Shown here piece by piece: positions 1-5,612 of a DNA stretch of 13,218 bases. The notes below the pieces were generated by a model. It was not told the origin of the DNA. It worked only from the letters and a program-made list of their open reading frames with translations, and did not search any database. Source of the DNA: JAHEDH01 sp965364515. Lineage in GTDB: Bacteria; Actinomycetota; Acidimicrobiia; Spongiisociales; ZC4RG35. How positions within the stretch are numbered: position 1 is the stretch's first letter; every line of letters starts with the position of its first letter. The stretch lies in contig CBDTXZ010000079.1 in the NCBI GenBank assembly GCA_965364515.1, positions 1 to 13,218 of the forward strand. The letters run 5' to 3'. The position numbers and the translations under genes are program-made.

Positions 1-13
1 ATGTGATGCCGGT

Positions 14-83
14 AGTCGGTTCTCAGTTGTCAGTAGATCGAGTTGCGGACCGATGACCGATGACTGACGACCGATAACCGATG
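14..83. repeat. Heptad-periodic inverted repeat reaching the start codon of the first gene
   Basis: The stretch reads in 7-base units. Three left units end in TCGGT or TCAGT (16-20, 23-27, 30-34). Five right units begin ACCGA or ACTGA (49-53, 56-60, 63-67, 70-74, 77-81). The arms are complementary: 16-34 pairs with 63-81 at 16 Watson-Crick positions and one G-T pair out of 19, leaving a 28-base loop (35-62). The right arm ends on the A of the ATG at 81-83, so the folded RNA would reach the start codon. There is no U-tract. It may be a decayed short tandem repeat, a terminator for an upstream gene, or a translational control hairpin; the sequence alone cannot separate these. Positions 1-13 show nothing recognisable. 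Confidence 0.65.
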
Positions 84-1160
84 GATGTCTGTCTTGTCGA
101 GCCGTTCTATGGGGGGTCGCATCGGGCGTGGGCGGATGGGTATGCGACTCACTCGATGCATGACGTCACACTGGTGACGCTCCCGGCGGAGAACTGGCGA
201 TGGCGGATGCGGGGAGGGGCGGTTGCGTTGGCCGATCAGGTCGGCGCATTGTGTTCGACGGGCTACCGGCCCGACGCCGTGATCGTATCCGACATGATCG
301 ACCTGGCGCTGTTTCGGGAGCTCACGTTCCGACACTGGGGTCGCCCGGTCACCGTGATCTACTTCCACGAGAACCAGCTCGGCTACCCATCCCAGAAGGG
401 CACCGACGTTGCCTTCCCGTGGACGAACTGGACCTCGGCGCTGGTCGCCGACGAGATCTGGTTCAACTCCCGGTACCACCTCGCAACGTTCTTCGAACAC
501 ATCCCGGCGATGCTCGCACGCTTTCCCGATCGCCTCGATGAGCGGCATCTGGCGTCGATGATGGATCGATCGTCGGTCGCGCCCATCGGGGTCGATCTCA
601 CCGGTTTGGCCCGTGAGGATCGATCGGGTGAGATTCCGCGGATCGTGTGGAATCATCGCTGGGAACACGACAAACACCCCGAGCGGTTCGCACATGCCGT
701 CGAGAGCGCACTCGATCTCGATTTCGAAGTGGCCATCTGCGGTGAAGAGCCGATCGGCGGCGACGAGGGGCGCGATCGACTCGTCTCAGCACTCGGCGAA
801 CGGCTGATCTGGCTGGGATTCGCCGATCGGTCCCGGTATCTGGATCTCCTCGCCGGTAGTGACATCGTGGTCTCGACGGCCGGTCACGAGTACTTCGGGA
901 TCGCCGTCGTCGAGGCGATGGCGGCCGGCTGCTGTCCGGTCCTTCCAAACCGCCTCAGTTATCCGGAGTTGATCCCGAACCGCCTCCACGACGAGGTCCT
1001 CTATGGGAAGGCGGTCGCTCCGATGCTCCGGCGTCGGATCGAGAACGTCGAGGAGACGAGGAGGATCGGCGGCGAGATCGCCGCTGCCATGGGCGCGTAC
1101 GACTGGAGACATGTGGCCCCGGCCTACGACGCCAAGCTGTCCGGACGTGTCCTCGCCTGA
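81..1160 (+). CDS. DUF3524 glycosyltransferase, tRNA-queuosine alpha-mannosyltransferase-like (GTDC1 family)
   Basis: A 359-residue protein. The first ~170 residues match the DUF3524 family: an N-terminal VEPFYGGSHRAW motif (6-17) and YFHENQLGYP (94-103). Residues ~185-350 form a GT-B C-terminal half, with WNHRWEHDKHPE (190-201) and a donor-site EX7E pattern, E270 and E278, within HEYFGIAVVEAMAAGCCPVL. The human member GTDC1 (QTMAN) mannosylates queuosine in tRNA-Asp. Whether bacterial members act on queuosine tRNA, a related modified base or another acceptor is open, so only the family is firm. The sugar donor is probably GDP-mannose by family analogy. ATG 81 is the first possible start because a TAA lies in frame at 75-77 and the family motif begins at once. 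No Shine-Dalgarno site is visible; a heptad repeat occupies that space. The gene stands alone, 130 bp before the next. No signal peptide or membrane segment, so cytosolic. Confidence 0.85.
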   Translation: MDVCLVEPFYGGSHRAWADGYATHSMHDVTLVTLPAENWRWRMRGGAVALADQVGALCSTGYRPDAVIVSDMIDLALFRELTFRHWGRPVTVIYFHENQLGYPSQKGTDVAFPWTNWTSALVADEIWFNSRYHLATFFEHIPAMLARFPDRLDERHLASMMDRSSVAPIGVDLTGLAREDRSGEIPRIVWNHRWEHDKHPERFAHAVESALDLDFEVAICGEEPIGGDEGRDRLVSALGERLIWLGFADRSRYLDLLAGSDIVVSTAGHEYFGIAVVEAMAAGCCPVLPNRLSYPELIPNRLHDEVLYGKAVAPMLRRRIENVEETRRIGGEIAAAMGAYDWRHVAPAYDAKLSGRVLA

Positions 1161-1278
1161 CCGAGAGCGGGAGATACCCCGGTCCCCACGGACTGGAGAC
1201 CGACCCGTTCTGTCGTGACGATGCTCCAGCGGGCCGATGCCGCCTCTCGGACAGCGTCTCCGGACCCGGAAATCCCCG

Positions 1279-1284
1279 TACTGT
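1279..1284 (+). promoter_or_regulatory. Candidate -10 box for a leaderless HAD-gene transcript
   Basis: TACTGT fits TANNNT and ends 6 nt before ATG 1291, the spacing expected if transcription starts at or next to the start codon. There is no Shine-Dalgarno sequence in between, and no convincing -35 hexamer. Confidence 0.35.
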
Positions 1285-1290
1285 TGCGGC

Positions 1291-1929
1291 ATGCACGTGG
1301 TGTGGGACTGGAACGGGACGCTGCTCGACGACCTCGACGTCGTGCTTGCCTCGGTGAACGCAGGTGTGGCGCCCTACCGCAAGGAGCCGGTCACGCTCAA
1401 CGACTACCGCACCCATTACACCAGGCCAGTGAAGCACTTCTACGACGCGCTGCTCGGTCGTGAGATCGACCACGACGAATGGCTCGATCTCGACACCCGG
1501 TTCCACGCCGCCTATCGCGAGCAACTCACGACCGCGATGCTCGCCCGGGGAGCTCGCCAGGCGCTCGAACGGGCAGCTCGGGAAGGTCTTTCACAGTCGC
1601 TGCTGTCGATGTACCCGCACTCGGAGCTGCTGCCGCTGGTCGACGCAGCCGGGATCGGCCATCACTTCGATCGGATCGATGGCCTGCGCGGGCCTGCTGG
1701 AGACCGCAAGGCCCGCTATCTCGAAGCCCACCTGGACGAGTTGGAGGTGGATCCGGCCGCATCCGTCGTCGTCGGCGACACGCCGGATGACGCCGAGGCG
1801 GCCGCCGCGGTCGGTGCCGGATGTGTGCTCGTCGATAGCGGAGGCCATCACCGAGAAGTGCTGGAGGCAACCGGCGTCCGGGTGGCTTCCGGGCTCATCG
1901 AGGCGATCGCCCCGTATCTCTCATCTTGA
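1291..1929 (+). CDS. HAD-superfamily hydrolase, phosphoglycolate phosphatase-like
   Basis: A 212-residue soluble HAD fold with a helical cap. Motif I is DWNGTLLDD, with nucleophile D6. Motif II is S106 in LLSMYPH. Motif III is K140 after GPAGD. Motif IV is VVGDTPDDAEAA, with D163 and D167. The position two after the nucleophile, normally the general acid/base Asp, is Asn here (N8). I recall DWNGT-type HAD proteins in other actinobacteria, so this may mark a conserved subfamily rather than a dead enzyme. The substrate cannot be read from sequence; a small phosphate ester is likely. An upstream in-frame ATG at 1237 would add 18 residues unlike the family, so 1291 is chosen, supported by a TANNNT box 6 nt before it. 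It converges with glpX (gap 1930-2050), where I see only 4-5 bp hairpins without U-tracts. Confidence 0.8.
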   Translation: MHVVWDWNGTLLDDLDVVLASVNAGVAPYRKEPVTLNDYRTHYTRPVKHFYDALLGREIDHDEWLDLDTRFHAAYREQLTTAMLARGARQALERAAREGLSQSLLSMYPHSELLPLVDAAGIGHHFDRIDGLRGPAGDRKARYLEAHLDELEVDPAASVVVGDTPDDAEAAAAVGAGCVLVDSGGHHREVLEATGVRVASGLIEAIAPYLSS

Positions 1930-2050
1930 TGAATGGGCACCCGAACAGCCCAGAGTCCCCGAGAACGAACCCTTGAGGTTGTGGCTGACTCCACAGCGGT
2001 GGCTGGCGCCGTGGTCGCCATCTCCGCCGGTGTCGTGGACTCGAGTGGCG

Positions 2051-3037
2051 TCAGCCGTATTCGACCGCTGAGAACTCGTTCAGCTTGTCGAGGTTGTGGA
2101 AGGCGTCCATGTACCGCACGGACCCGGTCTTCGAGCGCATCATCACCGAATGCGTGACGGCTCCTCTCCCGGTGAACCTGACCCCTCGAAGGAACTCTCC
2201 ACCGGTGATCCCCGTGGCGGCGAACGAGACGCTCGTGCCTCCCACCAGGTCCTTGGTGTGCAACACCCGGGTGAGATCGAAGCCCTCCTCGGCAGCCCGG
2301 GCACGATCCTCGTCATGACGCGCCCACATGCGTCCCTGGATCTCGCCGCCCATGCACCGCATGGCGGCGGCGGCAAGCACCCCTTCGGGTGTTCCGCCGA
2401 TTCCCAAGAGCATGTCGATCCCGCTGTCGTCACGGGCCGTTGCGATGGCACCTGACACGTCACCGTCCCGGATGAGCCGGATCCTGGCGCCGGCTGCTCT
2501 CACCGCATCGATGTAGGGCTGGTTTCGGGGGCGATCGAGGATCATCACGGTCAGATCGTTCACATCCGACCCCTTCGCCTTCGCAACCCTGGTGAGGTTC
2601 CGATCCACGGGAGCATCGAGATCGATCACGCCTTTGGCAGTCGGTCCCACGGCGATCTTGTCCATGTAGACCATCGAGCCCGGAAAGAACATCGTCTCCC
2701 GCTCGGATACGGCGATCACGGCCAATGCTCCCGGCATGCCGGCGGCGGTCAGTGTGGTTCCGTCCACCGGGTCCACGGCGATGTCGACCGGACGACCGTC
2801 GCCGTTACCAACGACCTCGCCGTTGTGCAGCATCGGTGCGTTGTCCTTCTCTCCTTCGCCGATGACCACCACCCCGTCGAGTGAGAGCGTCCCGAGGTGC
2901 GCTCGCATCCCGTCGACAGCGGCTTGGTCGGCGGCTTCCTTGTCGCCGCGGCCTTGCCAGCGTGCGGCCGCCATCGCTGCCGTCTCCGTGACCCTGGCGA
3001 GGTCGAGTCCGAGATTCCTGTCAGGTATCTCAGTCAT
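2051..3037 (-). CDS. glpX: Fructose-1,6-bisphosphatase class II
   Basis: Hydrolyses fructose 1,6-bisphosphate to fructose 6-phosphate in gluconeogenesis, in the cytosol, with divalent metal. At 328 residues it is the usual GlpX length. Diagnostic motifs are VIGEGEKDNAPML (58-70, acidic metal ligands), the inositol-phosphatase-fold signature DPVDGTT (89-95), PGSMVYMDKIAVGP, and GIGGTPEGVLAAAAMRCMGG near the substrate pocket. Class II enzymes are the main FBPase in many actinobacteria; some related enzymes also cleave sedoheptulose 1,7-bisphosphate. It is second in a minus-strand pair: its ATG (3037-3035) lies inside the end of the thiolase gene, an 8-bp overlap that implies one mRNA and translational coupling. 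No paired terminator with a U-tract is visible after its stop. Confidence 0.95.
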   Translation of the reverse strand: MTEIPDRNLGLDLARVTETAAMAAARWQGRGDKEAADQAAVDGMRAHLGTLSLDGVVVIGEGEKDNAPMLHNGEVVGNGDGRPVDIAVDPVDGTTLTAAGMPGALAVIAVSERETMFFPGSMVYMDKIAVGPTAKGVIDLDAPVDRNLTRVAKAKGSDVNDLTVMILDRPRNQPYIDAVRAAGARIRLIRDGDVSGAIATARDDSGIDMLLGIGGTPEGVLAAAAMRCMGGEIQGRMWARHDEDRARAAEEGFDLTRVLHTKDLVGGTSVSFAATGITGGEFLRGVRFTGRGAVTHSVMMRSKTGSVRYMDAFHNLDKLNEFSAVEYG

Positions 3038-4217
3038 CGACCCGAACGATCAGGGCATCGCCCTGACCGCCTCCACCGCAGAGGGCGGCGGCGCCGATGC
3101 CACCGCCCCGTTCCCGGAGTGCATGGATGAGCGTCACGACCAGTCGCGCCCCCGTGCACCCGATCGGATGGCCCAGTGCCACTGCTCCGCCGTTCACGTT
3201 CACCTTCTCTCTCGGGATATCCATCATTCTCGCCGACCAGAGAGCCACGGCGGCGAATGCCTCGTTGATCTCGACCAGATCGAGATCGGAGGCTTCCAGC
3301 CCGGCTCCCTTCAGCGCGACGCGGAGTGCCTCCGCCGGGCGTTCGTGGAGCGTTGCGTCAACGCCGCCGATCTGGCCGTATGCCAGGATCTCGGCGAGGA
3401 TCGGCGAGCCATTCGCTTCGGCTGCTCGTCGATCGGCCACCATCACGGCCGCACCACCGTCGGAGATCTGCGAGGCGTTGCCGGCCGTTATCGTTCCGTC
3501 TCCGATGAATGCCGGCCGCAACCGGCCGAGCGACTCGGCCGTCGTGCCGGGCCGTATGCCCTCGTCGGTGTCGATCACCACCGGATCGCCCTTGCGCTGG
3601 GGGACCGGCACGCCGATGATCTCGTCGGCGAACCGACCCGACTCGGAAGCCGCCAGTGCACGTTCGTGGCTCATGGCCGACCATTCGTCCTGTTCCTCGC
3701 GGGTGATCCCGAGCCTGGCGTTCTTGTGGTCGGACGACTCGCCCATCGTGCAGTGATCGAACGCGCAGAAGAGCCCGTCGTGGGTCATCACATCCACGAG
3801 GGTCGCATCACCCATGCGGGCTCCCCATCGCAGCTCGTGCAGGACGTGTGGAGCGTTCGACATCGATTCCATACCGCCGGCCATCACGAAGTTGGCCTCG
3901 TCGAGCCGGATCGCTCGTGCAGCCATCCCGATCGCCGCCATTCCCGACAGGCAGACCTTGTTGATGGTGACGCTCGGCACGGTCATCGGCAGACCGCCTC
4001 TGACGGCTGCTTGTCGAGCGGTGATCTGGCCTTCACCGGCCTGAAGCACCTGACCGAAGATCACCTCGTCGACGGTGCCCGGGTCGACACCCGACCGCTC
4101 GGTGGCTGCAGCGATCGCCGCACCACCGAGGTCGACGGCCCGGAGTGGGCCGAGTCCGCCTCCGTACTTTCCGATCGCAGTGCGAGCCGCACCGACGATG
4201 ACAGCGTTTTCAGACAT
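3030..4217 (-). CDS. Acetyl-CoA C-acetyltransferase / beta-ketothiolase
   Basis: A 395-residue thiolase, the normal length for the AtoB/PhaA type. The catalytic residues line up with the family: nucleophile C89 in NKVCLSGMAAIG, H350 in GGAVALGHPIGCTGAR, and the base C380 in CGGGGQGDA; NEAFA is at 318-322. It condenses two acetyl-CoA to acetoacetyl-CoA or cleaves 3-ketoacyl-CoA. Whether it serves ketogenic/PHA synthesis or fatty-acid breakdown cannot be told, because no hydratase or dehydrogenase lies next to it. An ATG at 4241 would add 8 residues; 4217 is preferred because SENAVIVGAARTAIG is the standard thiolase N-terminus and a TAGTGT box sits exactly 7 nt upstream. It overlaps glpX by 8 bp at its 3' end. 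atoB or phaA would be reasonable symbols but neither is certain. Confidence 0.93.
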   Translation of the reverse strand: MSENAVIVGAARTAIGKYGGGLGPLRAVDLGGAAIAAATERSGVDPGTVDEVIFGQVLQAGEGQITARQAAVRGGLPMTVPSVTINKVCLSGMAAIGMAARAIRLDEANFVMAGGMESMSNAPHVLHELRWGARMGDATLVDVMTHDGLFCAFDHCTMGESSDHKNARLGITREEQDEWSAMSHERALAASESGRFADEIIGVPVPQRKGDPVVIDTDEGIRPGTTAESLGRLRPAFIGDGTITAGNASQISDGGAAVMVADRRAAEANGSPILAEILAYGQIGGVDATLHERPAEALRVALKGAGLEASDLDLVEINEAFAAVALWSARMMDIPREKVNVNGGAVALGHPIGCTGARLVVTLIHALRERGGGIGAAALCGGGGQGDALIVRVDD

Positions 4218-4224
4218 GGGTTTG

Positions 4225-4230
4225 ACACTA
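4225..4230 (-). promoter_or_regulatory. Candidate -10 box for a leaderless thiolase-glpX transcript
   Basis: TAGTGT on the minus strand, followed by 7 nt and ATG 4217: TANNNT-N7-ATG. No Shine-Dalgarno is present. The -35 region would fall within the ACGTGAA heptads at 4237-4257 (TGAAAC-like sequence), which is suggestive but unproven. Confidence 0.4.
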
Positions 4231-4236
4231 CCCCGT

Positions 4237-4257
4237 TGCACGTTTCACGTTTCACGT
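4237..4257 (-). repeat. Three tandem heptamers, ACGTGAA type
   Basis: On the minus strand, two perfect ACGTGAA units (4257-4251, 4250-4244) and one ACGTGCA (4243-4237) sit in tandem, just upstream of the thiolase -10 candidate. The 7-bp period matches the repeats at 14-83 and 4339-4359, though the unit sequence differs. Confidence 0.7.
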
Positions 4258-4338
4258 CGCTTTGTTCTGCGCCCGGCTCGGTTCCGACAGCAGTCATGCG
4301 CCGTTCCCGATCGGTGTACCGGCCGACCCGGAACGCGT

Positions 4339-4359
4339 CCTGAAACTGGAAACCTCGAA
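4339..4359 (+). repeat. Degenerate heptamers with GAAA core
   Basis: Three 7-base units on the plus strand, CCTGAAA, CTGGAAA and CCTCGAA, lie before the photolyase-like gene. The GAAA cores at 4342-4345 and 4349-4352 are complementary to the TTTC cores at 4250-4253 and 4243-4246 with the same 7-bp spacing, so the divergent gap has heptads facing each other. Confidence 0.4.
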
Positions 4360-4406
4360 GCGTTGTCGCTTGCCGGTTGGCGCTGGGTCATGCTGCACTT
4401 CGACGC

Positions 4407-5612
4407 ATGACCCGCCTTCCGACTCCTGCGCTGTCCGAGGCACTCGAGTGGACCGCCGAACATCTTGGGCATCTCACCTGCGACGAGGTGTCCAAGTCCG
4501 GGAGGTTCACCGGTGGCCAGCGAGCGGCGGACGAGGCGTTGGCCGGCTTCGACGTCACGGGCTACGCCTCGAAGCGCAACGAGGTGTGGCCGGAGTCCCG
4601 GCGAGGAGCGTCCGCCCTCAGCCCGTACGTCCGCCATGGATTGTTGCAGTTGCCGAGAGTGTGGGAGGCAGTGGCCGGCGGGCCGTCGCGGGACGTCGAG
4701 AAGTATCGAGACGAGCTCAATTGGCAGGAGTACTCGCGTCACCTCTATGCGCGGTTGGGGACGGCGACACGAGACTGGATCAGGTACTCGGTCGAATCGA
4801 CCGAGACCTGGGATCAGGCGCCGTGGTGGCGGGAGATGGCGTGTGTCGACCTGGTGGTCTCCGAGCTCGAGAGCGATGGTTGGCTCGTGAACCAGACCCG
4901 TATGTGGCTGGCTTCCCAGTGGGTTAATCGAGCCGGTGGATACTGGCGCGACGGCGAGGATCGGTTCTTTCAGCATCTACTCGACGGCTCGCGAGCTGCG
5001 AATCGGCTCGGCTGGCTCTGGACAGCCGGCGGCGGCACCGGCAAGCCGTATGGCTTCAGCCGATGGCAGGTCGAAAAACGCGCCAAAGGAGTGTGCGACG
5101 GGTGTCGCTTCGACAACAACTGCCCGATCCAGGAGTGGCCGAGCGACCCCGAGATCGAGAAGGTCTCCGAGCCACCGGGTCTAAGCAGCGACCCCGACCC
5201 GGCTGCGACCGGTGGGCCGATCGACGTCGACCGGCGGTCGCAGCCCGACCTCGTGTGGCTGACGGCGGAGTCGCTCGGCGACGCCGATCCGGCGCTCGCG
5301 GCCAACCCCGACCTTCCGGCCGTGTTCGTGTTCGATGAGCCGCTTCTCGAACGCCTCCAGCTGTCAGGCAAGCGACTCGTCTTCCTCGCCGAAACGCTCG
5401 CCGACCTCGCCGACCGGCGTGATGTCGAAGTGCACCTCGGCCCACCGGCGAGCGTTCTGGCGGACCGATCGCCCGCCGTCACGTTCGCTCCCGTGCCGGG
5501 ATGGCGTCGGATCAGCAGTCGGCTCGATCTTGCAGAGATCCATCCATATCCCTGGTTGCGTCGCCCTAGGGGAGGATCGGTGGCATCCTTCTCGCAATGG
5601 CTACGAAGTTGA
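4407..5612 (+). CDS. Photolyase/cryptochrome-like flavoprotein with swapped domain order and a probable [4Fe-4S] site
   Basis: A 401-residue protein. Residues ~25-240 match the FAD-binding helical domain of the photolyase/cryptochrome family: GGQRAADEALAGF, SALSPYVRHGLL, DELNWQEYSRHL, NQTRMWLASQW and AANRLGWLWTAGGGTGKPY. N199 sits at the position that contacts FAD N5 and is Asn in photolyases. Residues ~280-375 resemble the alpha/beta domain that normally comes first: DLVWLTAESLGDADPALAAN, PAVFVFDEPLL, RLVFLAETLADLADR, VEVHLGPPASVL. The order is therefore reversed and that domain is short. Cysteines C146, C230, C233 and C239 (CDGCRFDNNCP) mirror the [4Fe-4S] ligands of FeS-BCP/PhrB photolyases. 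It may repair UV photoproducts or act as a light or redox sensor; DNA repair is inferred, not shown. ATG 4407 was chosen over TTG 4377 because the upstream residues are unlike the family; no Shine-Dalgarno is visible. It is the first of four overlapping genes. Confidence 0.85.
   Translation: MTRLPTPALSEALEWTAEHLGHLTCDEVSKSGRFTGGQRAADEALAGFDVTGYASKRNEVWPESRRGASALSPYVRHGLLQLPRVWEAVAGGPSRDVEKYRDELNWQEYSRHLYARLGTATRDWIRYSVESTETWDQAPWWREMACVDLVVSELESDGWLVNQTRMWLASQWVNRAGGYWRDGEDRFFQHLLDGSRAANRLGWLWTAGGGTGKPYGFSRWQVEKRAKGVCDGCRFDNNCPIQEWPSDPEIEKVSEPPGLSSDPDPAATGGPIDVDRRSQPDLVWLTAESLGDADPALAANPDLPAVFVFDEPLLERLQLSGKRLVFLAETLADLADRRDVEVHLGPPASVLADRSPAVTFAPVPGWRRISSRLDLAEIHPYPWLRRPRGGSVASFSQWLRS

Noticed and set aside
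1181..1201. Hairpin GGTCCCC / GGAGACC after the first gene
   Set aside because: Seven pairs with one mismatch and no U-tract; too weak to call a terminator.
1930..2050. Terminator between convergent HAD and glpX genes
   Set aside because: Only short stems are found (TGTGG/CCACA at 1980-1995, TGGCG/CGCCA at 2004-2020), with no U-tract on either strand.
1933..2157. 74-codon open frame after the HAD gene
   Set aside because: It runs into glpX antisense, has no start signal and no recognisable sequence.
2736..4343. 535-codon open frame on the plus strand
   Set aside because: It lies antisense to the thiolase and glpX, both with full catalytic motifs. Long antisense frames are common in GC-rich DNA, and its product is Arg/His/Ser-rich with no recognisable motif.
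4218..4406. Clear -10/-35 promoter for the photolyase-like gene
   Set aside because: No TANNNT box or Shine-Dalgarno is found near ATG 4407; only heptad repeats are visible in the gap.
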